Shown here one piece after another: positions 33,313 through 42,723 of a stretch of 64,000 nucleotides of DNA. Position 1 is the first letter of the stretch, and each line of letters begins with the position of its first letter. Source of the DNA: an uncultured Flavobacteriaceae bacterium (lineage in GTDB: Bacteria; Bacteroidota; Bacteroidia; Flavobacteriales; Flavobacteriaceae); contig CANLXN010000008.1 in the NCBI GenBank assembly GCA_947495135.1, positions 124,001 through 188,000 on the forward strand. Reading direction: 5' to 3'. The position numbers and the translations under genes are program-made. The notes under the pieces are model-generated. The model searched no databases. It was not told where the DNA came from and saw only the letters and a list, made by a program, of their open reading frames with translations.

Positions 33313-34044
33313 TTAAGATTTCCAAATAGACCAGGCTTTCTTCGCCTGATATTCCAGCATTTTTAGTCCGTTGCTAACTTTAGCGCCTTTTGCAAAACCT
33401 CTTTTTAAGAATTCGGTTTCCTGCGGATTGTAGATCAAGTCAAACAACACATGTTGTTCTGTAATAAATTTGTAGGGGATATCAGGAAATTCGTGTACGT
33501 TCGGAAATGTGCCTAGGGGAGTACAATTGACAATTAGAAAATGTTTAGCAATAATTTCTTGATTCAACTCTTCATAAGTGATGGTCTCAGGAGTCTTTGT
33601 TCTCGAAACTATTTTGTATTCAAAATCCATCGCCTCTAGAACATAACGTATGGCTTTTGCAGCTCCTCCTGTGCCTAGTATCAAGGCCGTTTTTTGAGTT
33701 AGAGGTAAAAAATTGGCAAGCGATTTTGCGAACCCGTAGTTATCTGTATTGTAACCCGCTAATCTTCCTCCTTTTAATACTTTGATTGTATTTACGGCTC
33801 CAATCGTCATAGCCTCTTTATCAACTCTATCCAATAATGGAATCACAGATTCTTTAAAGGGAATAGTTACGTTCAACCCTTTCAAGCCCTGCTCTTTATC
33901 TAAAATGCTGCGAAGAAGATTGATACACTCAATATCAAAATTTTGATAAGTGTCCTTCCTGTTCTCTAGCTCAAATTTAGTGGTGAAAAATGTTTTCGAA
34001 AATGAATATCCTATGTCCTTGCCAACAAGTCCGTACTTAGCCAT
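33313..34044 (-). CDS. aroE: shikimate dehydrogenase
   Basis: 243 residues from the ATG at 34044, which overlaps the upstream DUF368 stop codon as TAATG. The substrate site is GYSFSKTFF near the N-terminus, the catalytic Lys is in NVTIPFKESV, and Asp is in GYNTDNYGF. The NADP-binding loop is LILGTGGAAKAI. The enzyme reduces 3-dehydroshikimate in the aromatic pathway. It is translationally coupled to a pair of membrane transporter genes, an unusual partner. Confidence 0.92.
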   Translation of the reverse strand: MAKYGLVGKDIGYSFSKTFFTTKFELENRKDTYQNFDIECINLLRSILDKEQGLKGLNVTIPFKESVIPLLDRVDKEAMTIGAVNTIKVLKGGRLAGYNTDNYGFAKSLANFLPLTQKTALILGTGGAAKAIRYVLEAMDFEYKIVSRTKTPETITYEELNQEIIAKHFLIVNCTPLGTFPNVHEFPDIPYKFITEQHVLFDLIYNPQETEFLKRGFAKGAKVSNGLKMLEYQAKKAWSIWKS

Positions 34045-35060
34045 TATCTTTTGGGGTTGATCTTCTGATACCAATCAAGGCTCAGAACGATTAATATACC
34101 TGCAATTATAAAGAAAATTGCTATAATAGTCTCGAACGAAAATTCTGATGGCAGATAACGCTGATAGCCGTTCACAATTTTTTCACCATTTGCATCCAGT
34201 AAAATAGCACCAAATTCGTCTAGAGAAAACTGTTTGTTTTTCCATGGCCACACCACACCTAAAGAACCGGTTATAAAACCAATAATTACCGCGAAAGTAG
34301 CTTTTCTATAACGTTTTAAAAGATAACCTAATGAATGTGAAAGGGAGACTAAACCTGTTAAAGAGCCAGCCGCAAAAACACCTAAAACTTTTAATAAATC
34401 CATCCTTATTTCGTCTTGGAAAAAGCTAAAATCACCTCGAATTATATCGGCAAATGTGTCGTACAAAGCGTTTACAGAATCAACTAAAAGAAGTACGTAA
34501 TTTCCTAATAATATAAGAATGAAGGATCCGGAAAGTCCCGGAAGGGTCATTCCACTTACTCCAATTATTCCGCAGAAAAAAACGAAGAGTAAATTGTTAT
34601 TTTGTTTGGCAGGTTCCAGAAAACTAATACCTACGCCAATTACAATTCCAGCAATAAGATATAACATGTATTTTCGGTTCCAGTCCCCAAAATCCTTTGC
34701 TACATAGTAGATAGATCCAATGATCATTCCAAAGAATGCACTCCAAACATAGAGTTCGTAATTAAGAAGAAAATAATCGAGGATTTTTGATACGCTGAAA
34801 TAGGAAATGATCATTCCCAAGATGAGGAGTCCGATAAAGCGGCCATTGATATAAGTCCAAAAACTTTTAAATCGGCCGTTTATAAGAAGTTTGAACGCTT
34901 TTCCATTCACTTTTTGAAGAGAATAAATAAATTCTTCATAAAATCCTGCCACAAATGCTACCATTCCTCCAGATACCCCTGGAACTTTATTTGCCGCGCC
35001 CATAGCCAAACCTTTTAGTATAAGCCAAATTTTATCGCTAAGGGTACGAGTTGGATTCAT
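34044..35060 (-). CDS. DUF368-family polyprenyl-phosphate transporter (PopT-like), second copy
   Basis: A 338-residue integral membrane protein with about nine hydrophobic segments. Family motifs are visible: KGLAMGAANKVPGVSGGMVAFVAGFYEEF near residues 13-41 and GVSGMTLPGLSGSFILILLGNY, two similar inverted-looking PG(V/L)SG elements. DUF368 proteins were recently shown to translocate undecaprenyl phosphate, recycling the lipid carrier for peptidoglycan and polysaccharides. It abuts its paralogue at 35061-36032 with no gap and its stop overlaps the aroE start. Confidence 0.88.
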   Translation of the reverse strand: MNPTRTLSDKIWLILKGLAMGAANKVPGVSGGMVAFVAGFYEEFIYSLQKVNGKAFKLLINGRFKSFWTYINGRFIGLLILGMIISYFSVSKILDYFLLNYELYVWSAFFGMIIGSIYYVAKDFGDWNRKYMLYLIAGIVIGVGISFLEPAKQNNNLLFVFFCGIIGVSGMTLPGLSGSFILILLGNYVLLLVDSVNALYDTFADIIRGDFSFFQDEIRMDLLKVLGVFAAGSLTGLVSLSHSLGYLLKRYRKATFAVIIGFITGSLGVVWPWKNKQFSLDEFGAILLDANGEKIVNGYQRYLPSEFSFETIIAIFFIIAGILIVLSLDWYQKINPKR

Positions 35061-36032
35061 TTATTGCTTCTGTTTTACTGTAGCGATCCGTTCTAATAGA
35101 AAAATGGTTAGAAATCCAAGTATGACAAAGATCACAGCATACATTATTTTTGGATCCCCATCGAATTGATTAGGTAAAATACTTTTGTCCAAAAATGGAA
35201 CTTTTTCTCCGCTATGATTAATTCTAAACTCCAAGACTTCTTTCCACGGCCAAATTTTGTTTAAAGCACCAATCATAAAACCAGTAAGAACAGCAAGAAT
35301 GGTATTTTTATGGTGTTTGAACATCCAGTTAAGTACTTTTGAAAAAGCCTTTAGACCTACAACCGCTCCTAGTCCAAATACAATAAGTTTTATGAGTGCC
35401 CCAGAGAACAGTTCCCAATTTAGACTTGTAATTCCCTCGATAAATTGCGTAATGGTTCCAATCACTGCCTCGTAAGCTCCCAATAACAATAGTATAAATG
35501 CTCCTGAGATTCCAGGTAAAATCATCGCAATGATGGCAATACAGCCTGCAAAAAATAAAAACCAAGTGCTATCTGGAGAACCTACTGGCTCTGCGATGGT
35601 AATTAGATAGGATAAAACTGCAGCAATCGCAACCGCGAGTATGCTTGCTGCGTTCCACTTTGTAATTTGTTTGGCGACATAGAGTATGCTAGCGATTATG
35701 AGTCCGAAAAAGAACGACCAAACAATAATGGGGTGGCTTTTTAAAAGCCAAGTGATTAGTTTTGCTAAAGAGAGGATACTTAAGAAAACTCCCCCAAAAA
35801 GAGCTACAAGAAAGGCTAAATTGTATTTTTTCCATGCAACTTTAAATCCGTTCTGTTTCCATATTTTGAAAAAGCCTAGATCTAGTTGATGGATCGTTTC
35901 AATGAGTTCTTCGTAAATACCAGATATAAAAGCGATGGTTCCTCCAGATACACCTGGAACGACATCTGCGGCACCCATTGCAATTCCTTTTAAAGTGATA
36001 ACGAAATATTGAAGGAAATTGCGTGGTTGCAT
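35061..36032 (-). CDS. DUF368-family polyprenyl-phosphate transporter (PopT-like), first copy
   Basis: A 323-residue integral membrane protein paralogous to 34044-35060. It has GIAMGAADVVPGVSGGTIAFISGIYEEL near the N-terminus, KKYNLAF, and AMILPGISGAFILLLLGAYE in the middle. The expected role is return of undecaprenyl phosphate to the inner leaflet of the cytoplasmic membrane. The two genes share the family motifs but differ at many positions, so they are an old duplication. An operon with aroE is clear from zero spacing. Confidence 0.9.
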   Translation of the reverse strand: MQPRNFLQYFVITLKGIAMGAADVVPGVSGGTIAFISGIYEELIETIHQLDLGFFKIWKQNGFKVAWKKYNLAFLVALFGGVFLSILSLAKLITWLLKSHPIIVWSFFFGLIIASILYVAKQITKWNAASILAVAIAAVLSYLITIAEPVGSPDSTWFLFFAGCIAIIAMILPGISGAFILLLLGAYEAVIGTITQFIEGITSLNWELFSGALIKLIVFGLGAVVGLKAFSKVLNWMFKHHKNTILAVLTGFMIGALNKIWPWKEVLEFRINHSGEKVPFLDKSILPNQFDGDPKIMYAVIFVILGFLTIFLLERIATVKQKQ

Positions 36033-36072
36033 AGGCTAGTTGTGGTATAAATTAGCCTCAAAAATACAAAAA

Positions 36073-37479
36073 TTAGAGAGACGTTCTCTTGTGGTTATTT
36101 ATTAATTGCTGCACCTTTTTATTTCGGAATACCTTGGGGAATAATTCTTCGATGATTAGGGTAAATTCAATATCCAGGTCAAGCGCATTTTTTAAGTGAA
36201 ACTCGGCTTTGGTATCATCTAGCATTTTGTAGTAGAGCCCAGCTAAGCGATATTCAATTTCTGCATTTTCGGGATAGAATTCTGCTGCTTGCAACAAGTT
36301 GTTGATTCCAGCGTCATATTCGCCTAATTCGATTAGAATGTCACAACGTGATAGCCATGTTTCCATCTCGTAGTTTCCAAGTTCAATGCTTCTTCTAAAG
36401 CCATGTTCAGCTTCTTCAAAAAGATTGAGTCGTTTGTTAATTTTCGCATACCGTTTCCAATAGAGTACATTTTCAGTATCAATATTGATAGCTTTTTCGA
36501 TATAATAGAGTGCTTTTTGGTAGTTTTTTCTTCTAAAATAGAAATCGGTTATTGCTATCCAGCCTTTATCGAGTAAGCCGTCTTCTTCAACACATTTATT
36601 GTAAAATTGAAGTGCAAGTTCGCTATTACCCAATCGTTCATAGCATTTGCCAATTCTAAGCAGGGCAAAGGAGGTAGGGTCATCTAAGCCAAGTGTGATG
36701 GTGTAGCTTTCGATGGCCTGACTGTATTCTTTTAGTTTTTCTAGAACTTTCCCTTTTTCCAAGTAGGCACCAATAAATCTGTCATCGCTAATGATAGCAA
36801 AGTCGTAAGCTGCTAGTGCTTTTTTGTAATCCTTCAGGGTGAAGTATTGCTTGCCTACTTGATGCCAAGCTACTTCGCAGTATGGGTGTTTGTTAAGAAA
36901 GGTGTTCAAGTAATCGATGGCTGCTTCGTGCTGTTCCAAATAATCGAAGCAATACACAATATTATAAAGAGCAGAATAGTCTTCTTGGTCATTCTCTAGG
37001 CACTTTATAAAATAATACTTTGCGTTCTCGAAATCTTCAATGAACAGGTATTCCATTCCAAGAAGTGAAAGCACATCTCCTTCATCATCGGTTATTTTGA
37101 GGGCTTTCTCTAGAAGTAAAATAGCCTTTTTATGGTCATCCCGTCTAGAAAAAATATTAGCCTTTTGAATAAATATTTCTTCATTGGATTGTTCAAGAAT
37201 GTATAGCTGATCCAAAAGAGCTTCAGCTGTATCAAGTTCATTTTCGAATATATACATCTCTACCTGAAACAATTTTAAATTTGTTGCGGTGGGATGCTGT
37301 TCTAAACCTAATTTGGTGGCCTTCTTTGCAAGGGCCATTTTTCCATTCTCAAGATAATGCTGAATAATCTCTTCGAACTCTTCGGAGTCAAAAAAGTACA
37401 CATCATTGGTCTTTAACATGGATTCAAATCGGGAAAGTGAAAAGTTGTTATGCTCGTTAGGGCTCAAATGCATGTGCAT
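36073..37479 (-). CDS. tetratricopeptide repeat protein
   Basis: A 468-residue protein made almost wholly of TPR units, about ten helix-turn-helix repeats with the usual A-x-x-x-Y/F spacing (for example KALAAYDFAIISDDRFIGAY and KALYYIEKAINIDTENVLYW). No signal peptide or membrane segment, so it is a cytosolic scaffold or adaptor. Partners are unknown. It starts with MHMHLSP; the second Met is only two codons later, so the exact start is uncertain. Confidence 0.85.
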   Translation of the reverse strand: MHMHLSPNEHNNFSLSRFESMLKTNDVYFFDSEEFEEIIQHYLENGKMALAKKATKLGLEQHPTATNLKLFQVEMYIFENELDTAEALLDQLYILEQSNEEIFIQKANIFSRRDDHKKAILLLEKALKITDDEGDVLSLLGMEYLFIEDFENAKYYFIKCLENDQEDYSALYNIVYCFDYLEQHEAAIDYLNTFLNKHPYCEVAWHQVGKQYFTLKDYKKALAAYDFAIISDDRFIGAYLEKGKVLEKLKEYSQAIESYTITLGLDDPTSFALLRIGKCYERLGNSELALQFYNKCVEEDGLLDKGWIAITDFYFRRKNYQKALYYIEKAINIDTENVLYWKRYAKINKRLNLFEEAEHGFRRSIELGNYEMETWLSRCDILIELGEYDAGINNLLQAAEFYPENAEIEYRLAGLYYKMLDDTKAEFHLKNALDLDIEFTLIIEELFPKVFRNKKVQQLINNHKRTSL

Positions 37480-37729
37480 TGTTTTAACTGTTTCTTCAAA
37501 TTAAAGATACTAATGTAATTAGGTATTCAATAGTCGTGCCTCTTTTGTTGTTAACACGGTTATTAACATGAGAGGGGGCTTATATGGCAGGATTCGCCTA
37601 CCTCTTGGTATACTAGATAGGAGATGTGCGCAGCGGTTGAAGATGTAAAATATTGTAAATCAGGTCTTTTTGAAGGTGAGCTTTGAAATACAAGGCGATC
37701 AAAAAAGAGTAGGATTCTACTGTCAAATA

Positions 37730-38929
37730 CTACATTATTTTGCTGTTATTCGGGGAAATTTTGTCTAAAACGGCTGTCAGAATAGCACAACCTTCAATTA
37801 TTTCTTCTTCTGAAATGGTCAGTGGAGGTGTAATTCTGATAGCTTTCGGTTCGAAGAGGAGCCAAAAAAGTATTAAGTTTTGTTCTTTGGAAGCAAGAAT
37901 AGCGGTTGTGGCTATTTCCGAAGATTCCATTATTGCAGCTAACATTAGACCTTTGCCTCTTATTTCTTTAATTAAAGGATGCTGAAGGTGTTTTCTGAAA
38001 AGTGCTTCCTTTTTAGAAATCTCTTTTAAAAGATTGCTTTCTGTAATTTCTTTGAGTGTAGCTAAGGCAGCTGAAGCAATCACGGGATTCCCTCCAAAAG
38101 TGGTAATATGACCTAACTTGGGCTTATCTTTAAGTAGTGACATGAGTTCATTAGAAGCTGTAAAAGCGCCAATGGGTAAACCGCCGCCCATTCCTTTACC
38201 CATCACAAGAATGTCTGGAACAACATCGAAATGCTCAAACCCAAAAAGTTTCCCAGTTCGCCCAAAACCAGGTTGTATTTCGTCTAGAATTAGGAGGGCA
38301 CCTACTTCTATACATCGATTTTTTACCTTTTTTAAATAGTTGTTGTTCGGTAGAATGAAGCCCGCTCCGCCTTGCACTGTTTCAAGAATAACCGCTGCGG
38401 TAGAATTTGTGATTCTTTCCAGACACTTTTCAGAATTAAAAAATATTGGATGACAATTAGGAATCAATGGACCAAATATCGTTTTACGCTCCTCATATCC
38501 CATTACGCTTAATGCGCCCATCGTATTGCCGTGATACGCATGATGGGCATAAAGGATTTCGCTTCTGCCAGTAGCTCGGCGAGCTAGTTTTAGGGAACCT
38601 TCAATAGCTTCTGTACCGCTATTAACTAAATAGGTGGTGTCGAGTGGTTCCGGCAGGTGAGTGGCTAGAAGTTTCGATAATTCGACTGCTGGTTGTTGCG
38701 CATATTCTCCATAGACCATTACATGGGCATAGCGCTGCATCTGGTTGGTTACCGCTTCTATAATCTTTGGATGACTATGTCCCAATGCACATGCAGAAAC
38801 GCCGGCAACAAAGTCGAGGTGTGCGTTTCCGGCAGTGTCGTAGATATAGCTACCCTTGGCATGGGAAATTTCCATACCTAGAGGATGAGGAGAAGTTTGT
38901 GCTTGATATTTAAGAAAGTCTTGTTTCAT
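37730..38929 (-). CDS. class III aminotransferase (acetylornithine/ornithine type)
   Basis: A 399-residue PLP enzyme. It has YLVNSGTEAIEGSLKLARRATGR, AHHAYHGNTMGALSVMG, LILDEIQPGFGRTGKLFGFEH and the PLP-lysine site LVMGKGMGGGLPIGAF. Family members use acetylornithine, ornithine or 4-aminobutyrate; the sequence does not decide between them. No arginine genes are near. It follows the OstA-like gene after 84 bp. Confidence 0.88.
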   Translation of the reverse strand: MKQDFLKYQAQTSPHPLGMEISHAKGSYIYDTAGNAHLDFVAGVSACALGHSHPKIIEAVTNQMQRYAHVMVYGEYAQQPAVELSKLLATHLPEPLDTTYLVNSGTEAIEGSLKLARRATGRSEILYAHHAYHGNTMGALSVMGYEERKTIFGPLIPNCHPIFFNSEKCLERITNSTAAVILETVQGGAGFILPNNNYLKKVKNRCIEVGALLILDEIQPGFGRTGKLFGFEHFDVVPDILVMGKGMGGGLPIGAFTASNELMSLLKDKPKLGHITTFGGNPVIASAALATLKEITESNLLKEISKKEALFRKHLQHPLIKEIRGKGLMLAAIMESSEIATTAILASKEQNLILFWLLFEPKAIRITPPLTISEEEIIEGCAILTAVLDKISPNNSKIM

Positions 38930-38972
38930 AAATAATTAGTAAGGAGGTGTCAAGAATTTGGAGAGCCCTATG

Positions 38973-39007
38973 TTGCATTTGTCTACTCGCAATTTGTCAC
39001 TCGTTAC
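38973..39007 (-). repeat. degenerate heptad repeat island F
   Basis: Read on the minus strand, five in-phase 7-nt units follow the OstA-like stop codon after 6 bp: GTAACGA, GTGACAA, then ATTGCGA, GTAGACA, and AATGCAA. Three of five begin with GT and all end in A. Confidence 0.5.
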
Positions 39008-39013
39008 TTATCG

Positions 39014-40777
39014 TTATTTCAAATTATCTTTTTCTTTCTTTTGAATGGGTATCGAGTCTTTTTTAAAGGTCGTAAATACGGGGTCGTCTTCCCTTTTCTG
39101 AAAATCTTTGGGAGATAGTTTTGAAGCTTCTGGAATAATAAGATCTTCCTCTGGAATATCATCAAAAAACTCGCCTTCGTCATCAGGTAAAGGTATTCCA
39201 GTAATCTTAGGAAGAATAGGTTTTGGCTTCCCTTTAAAGAGATCACTTTTCTTTAGGAGACGTTCATCTCCTCTCCAAATAAATCCAGGTAAAAGCCTAG
39301 CGCTTTCGGGCAACTGACTTTCAGGATATACTTTTCCTCTTACTTTATTGAAGAAGCGCATGCCAATAATTTTTTGTTCTTCCAAATATAATTGGATCCA
39401 ACTAGAGGTGGTTTTATCGATTCCCACTAGTTCTTTTTTGTCATTTCTGAAATAATAGACAACCTGGCTATTCTTGTTAATATTAACTGTGTCTAATTGA
39501 TTATTCGTAAAAAGGCCGATAAGACTCTGACCCGAAACCTGATTGTAACCGGTGCTGTCTTTCTGAACCAAAAATGCATTATTGAATACTTTCAGGGTAT
39601 CTAGTTCTTCTGTGAGTTTATTATTTAGAATATGAATAGTATCACCAGTCATTTGATTTTCACCACTCCACAGTATTGGCTCTCGGAGGAGTTTTGTTAT
39701 ACCTGTTTTTTGATCGATGAAAATAGAATCACATTTTCCGCTGGTAGGTTCTTCAGCCTCTAGGCCTCTTTTAAACATCCGGGCTTTGTAAAACCCTTTA
39801 ATAATTCTGTTTTCTGGTTTTCCAGTTACTTGCAAAGTGTCTGCATGCACGTATACAGAATCTGCTTCCTGCAGTGTAACGGCCACGGCTCTTTTTGTGA
39901 TAAATACGGAGTCTTTTGCTCTAAAAACCTCTGCATAATGCCCTCTAATGATGCTTTTATTGATGGTGTCGAGAACTTTAATATTATTGGTGGCAGATGC
40001 AAAGCTTTGGTTTCTGTCGAAATAAATACTGTCGCCAAATAAGATTCGGTTTTCGTAATCGATGCGCGAATTTTTGATAAAATAGCCAGTATCTCCTCGC
40101 GTATCGTAGTAACCCCTTTCGCAGTAAACGGTGCTTGTTTCACTTTCTATTGTAGACTCTCCATACAAGTAGGCGCCTCCAGTTTCAGAAAAGAAGTCTA
40201 ATTGAGGAGACTTTACCGTGTATTTAGGATTGACAATCTTTACACCAGATAAGAACTGGTATTTCTTTGTTTCCGCGTAATAGCGACCAATTCTACTGGT
40301 GAGAGTACTGGCAGTATCCCGAACCGTACCACCAGAACGATAGTAGGCTTGTTGTTTGATGCGATCAAAATATAAGGTGTCTGTCTTTAGCGTGGTTTGA
40401 GGTTCTGTTAGTACCACATCACCACTAGCAAAAGCAAACGACGTATTTCCGTTGTACTCTGCATATTTGCTATTCATTTTAACAGTATCACCCTGCTGGA
40501 TACGAACGGCGCCATAGGCTTTTACAAAATTGTCTTTAAAGTATACGTAGGCTTGGTCGCACCACATTTCAACACCTTCATGAACAATATAGACTTGTCC
40601 AGAATTGTCTTTGGTGTAAATAACGGCGTCTGGAAACTCAGGCTTCTTTTCAAAATAACCCGATTGTACAGATACTTGAGTGGTTTTGGCTGTGTCTTGC
40701 TGAATCACATTTACCTGTGCCTGCACATTTATTCCGAAGAAAAGGAAAGTTAGCGCTATGTAAAAAATCTGTTTCAA
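39014..40777 (-). CDS. OstA-like/LptD-N protein
   Basis: A 587-residue exported protein with a signal peptide (IALTFLFFGINVQAQ). The body is a long beta-jellyroll-like repeat region of OstA type, with recurring short strands and D-x-(L/I)-Y-F-D turns (ITKRAVAVTLQEADSVYVHA, DTLYFDRIKQQAYY). The family includes LptA and the LptD N-terminus, which carry LPS across the periplasm. There is no LptD barrel. In Bacteroidota it is taken as an LPS-transport component, which fits the LPS-like locus in this window. C-terminal ~80 residues are charged. Confidence 0.82.
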   Translation of the reverse strand: MKQIFYIALTFLFFGINVQAQVNVIQQDTAKTTQVSVQSGYFEKKPEFPDAVIYTKDNSGQVYIVHEGVEMWCDQAYVYFKDNFVKAYGAVRIQQGDTVKMNSKYAEYNGNTSFAFASGDVVLTEPQTTLKTDTLYFDRIKQQAYYRSGGTVRDTASTLTSRIGRYYAETKKYQFLSGVKIVNPKYTVKSPQLDFFSETGGAYLYGESTIESETSTVYCERGYYDTRGDTGYFIKNSRIDYENRILFGDSIYFDRNQSFASATNNIKVLDTINKSIIRGHYAEVFRAKDSVFITKRAVAVTLQEADSVYVHADTLQVTGKPENRIIKGFYKARMFKRGLEAEEPTSGKCDSIFIDQKTGITKLLREPILWSGENQMTGDTIHILNNKLTEELDTLKVFNNAFLVQKDSTGYNQVSGQSLIGLFTNNQLDTVNINKNSQVVYYFRNDKKELVGIDKTTSSWIQLYLEEQKIIGMRFFNKVRGKVYPESQLPESARLLPGFIWRGDERLLKKSDLFKGKPKPILPKITGIPLPDDEGEFFDDIPEEDLIIPEASKLSPKDFQKREDDPVFTTFKKDSIPIQKKEKDNLK

Positions 40778-40920
40778 GGGACAAGTATAATCAATAATAT
40801 AGGTTGATAGTACTAAGGCTTTGCTAAATTAGGGGTTAGTAGTTGCAATTAAAGAACAGTCCACTCTGTATTTTGATAAAAGAACTCTTATTCCGCCAGA
40901 CCAATGAAGTCAAGAAATAT

Positions 40921-40955
40921 TTTACTCAACCATCAACACTTGGCATTCAAATCTC
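40921..40955 (-). repeat. degenerate heptad repeat island G
   Basis: Immediately after the purA stop codon, on the minus strand, five 7-nt units can be read: GAGATTT, GAATGCC, then AAGTGTT, GATGGTT, and GAGTAAA. GATGGTT is a rotation of the unit in the perfect array at 27007-27062. Confidence 0.45.
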
Positions 40956-42227
40956 TTATCTATGAATAGTCTGCGTTCTATCGGGTCCTACAGAGACCAC
41001 CTTAATTGGAATCTCTAGTTCCTTTTCTAAAAAGGCGATATAATCGTTTAATTCTTTCGGGAACTGGGACGTTTCTGTCATTTTTGTAAGGTCTTCTTTC
41101 CAACCTTTCATTTCCGTATAAATAGGAGTTACGTTTTCGTCTTCAATATTAAATGGCAAATGCTCAATGGTTTTCCCTTTATACTTATAGGCTGTACATA
41201 CTTTAAGTGAGCTAAAACCACTTAAAATATCACCTTTCATCATCATTAATTGAGTCACCCCATTAATCTCACAAGTGTATTTAAGAGCTACTAAATCTAA
41301 CCAGCCGCAGCGACGAGCTCTTCCTGTAACCGCACCAAATTCATTTCCAATTCTTGCCATATCTTCACCAACCTCGTCGAAAAGTTCGGTGGGGAATGGG
41401 CCCGATCCTACGCGTGTAGTGTAAGCCTTGAAAATTCCATATACTTCTTTAATTCTGCTAGGAGCAATTCCTAATCCAGTACAAGCTCCAGCAGCCGTTG
41501 TGTTTGAAGAAGTTACAAAAGGATAGGTTCCAAAATCGATATCCAATAGAGATCCTTGTGCGCCTTCGGCTAGAATGGTTTTTCCATTTTTGAGGGCTTG
41601 ACGCAAGTATTCTTCACTATCAATAAATTGTAATTCTTTTAATAGTTCAATAGATTCGAAAAACTCTGTTTCCATCTCGGCCAAATCGTATTGCACGTCT
41701 ACATTGTAAAAGGCAATCATCGCTTCGTGTTTATTTGCCAGTGCGCGGTATTTTTCTTTCCAGCCGTCTAATTCAATATCACCAACGCGAATTCCATTTC
41801 GGCCGGTTTTATCCATATAGGTTGGTCCAATACCCTTGAGCGTAGACCCTATTTTTGCTTTTCCTTTGGCAGCTTCACTTGCAGCGTCTAAAAGTCTATG
41901 GGTAGGCAAAATTAAATGTGCCTTTCTTGAAATAACCATTTTGGCTCTGTAGTCTATCTTGAATTGCTCTAGACCTTCCAATTCCTTGGCAAATACAACT
42001 GGATCGATCACAACACCGTTTCCAATTAAATTAATTGCTTTATCATGAAAAATACCGGATGGAATGGTTCTTAGCACATGCTTTATTCCGTCAAATTCTA
42101 AGGTGTGACCGGCATTTGGTCCTCCTTGAAAGCGTGCAATAATATCATAATTTCGTGTGAGAACATCGACGATTTTTCCTTTTCCTTCGTCGCCCCATTG
42201 TAATCCGAGTAGTAAGTCTACTGCCAT
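40956..42227 (-). CDS. purA: adenylosuccinate synthetase
   Basis: A 423-residue GTP-dependent ligase that joins IMP and aspartate in AMP synthesis. The P-loop-like N-terminal motif GLQWGDEGKGK is intact, the His of GGPNAGHTL is present, and QGSLLDIDFGTYPFVTSSNT is the IMP-binding region. Length is normal. It ends the rel-fur-purA run, 19 bp after the Fur-family gene. PurA is known in other bacteria to be inhibited by ppGpp, which makes the operon partner notable. Confidence 0.96.
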   Translation of the reverse strand: MAVDLLLGLQWGDEGKGKIVDVLTRNYDIIARFQGGPNAGHTLEFDGIKHVLRTIPSGIFHDKAINLIGNGVVIDPVVFAKELEGLEQFKIDYRAKMVISRKAHLILPTHRLLDAASEAAKGKAKIGSTLKGIGPTYMDKTGRNGIRVGDIELDGWKEKYRALANKHEAMIAFYNVDVQYDLAEMETEFFESIELLKELQFIDSEEYLRQALKNGKTILAEGAQGSLLDIDFGTYPFVTSSNTTAAGACTGLGIAPSRIKEVYGIFKAYTTRVGSGPFPTELFDEVGEDMARIGNEFGAVTGRARRCGWLDLVALKYTCEINGVTQLMMMKGDILSGFSSLKVCTAYKYKGKTIEHLPFNIEDENVTPIYTEMKGWKEDLTKMTETSQFPKELNDYIAFLEKELEIPIKVVSVGPDRTQTIHR

Positions 42228-42246
42228 AAATTTAAATTTTGTCCCG

Positions 42247-42699
42247 TTAATTCTCAGGCTCCTTTCTGTTTCCGTAGAAATACAGAGAATGGTTGGTTAT
42301 TTCTATATTAAAAACTTCTTCAATGGTTTTTTTGATACTTTGAATCCGAGGATCACAAAATTCAATCACTTCTCCTGTAGAAAGGATCACATGATCGTGC
42401 TGTTTATCAAAATAAGACTTTTCGTAATGAGCTTGATTTTGGCCAAATTGGTGTTTTCGAACCAATCCGCACTCTAGAAGTAATTCAATTGTGTTGTAGA
42501 GAGTGGCCCGACTTACACGATAATTTTTATTTTTCATATTGATGTACAAGGACTCAATATCGAAATGGTCGTCGTGGTCGTATATCTCTTGTAAAATCGC
42601 GTAGCGTTCAGGGGTCTTTCGATGACCATTATCCTCGAGAAAACCTGTGAAAACGTTTTTTACAACGGCTTGGTTATTTGTTTCGGTGTTTGCACTCAT
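42247..42699 (-). CDS. Fur-family transcriptional regulator lacking the zinc-binding Cys pairs
   Basis: A 149-residue Fur/PerR-type repressor. The winged helix has [17 protein letters not shown], then [18 protein letters not shown]. The dimerisation domain keeps HDHVI but lacks the usual CxxC that follows (the sequence continues LSTGEVIEF), and the C-terminus has no second CxxC. The structural zinc site of most Fur proteins is therefore missing. Regulatory-site His and Glu residues remain. It lies 24 bp after rel and 19 bp before purA. Confidence 0.9.
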   Translation of the reverse strand: MSANTETNNQAVVKNVFTGFLEDNGHRKTPERYAILQEIYDHDDHFDIESLYINMKNKNYRVSRATLYNTIELLLECGLVRKHQFGQNQAHYEKSYFDKQHDHVILSTGEVIEFCDPRIQSIKKTIEEVFNIEITNHSLYFYGNRKEPEN

Positions 42700-42723
42700 A
42701 ACAAAGGTGCAAAGTTACTTAAA

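Noticed and set aside
37480-37729. A possible 27-residue peptide gene at about 37569 in the gap after the aminotransferase gene
   Set aside because: No promoter, ribosome-binding or homology support; the gap looks non-coding apart from a 6-bp inverted repeat.
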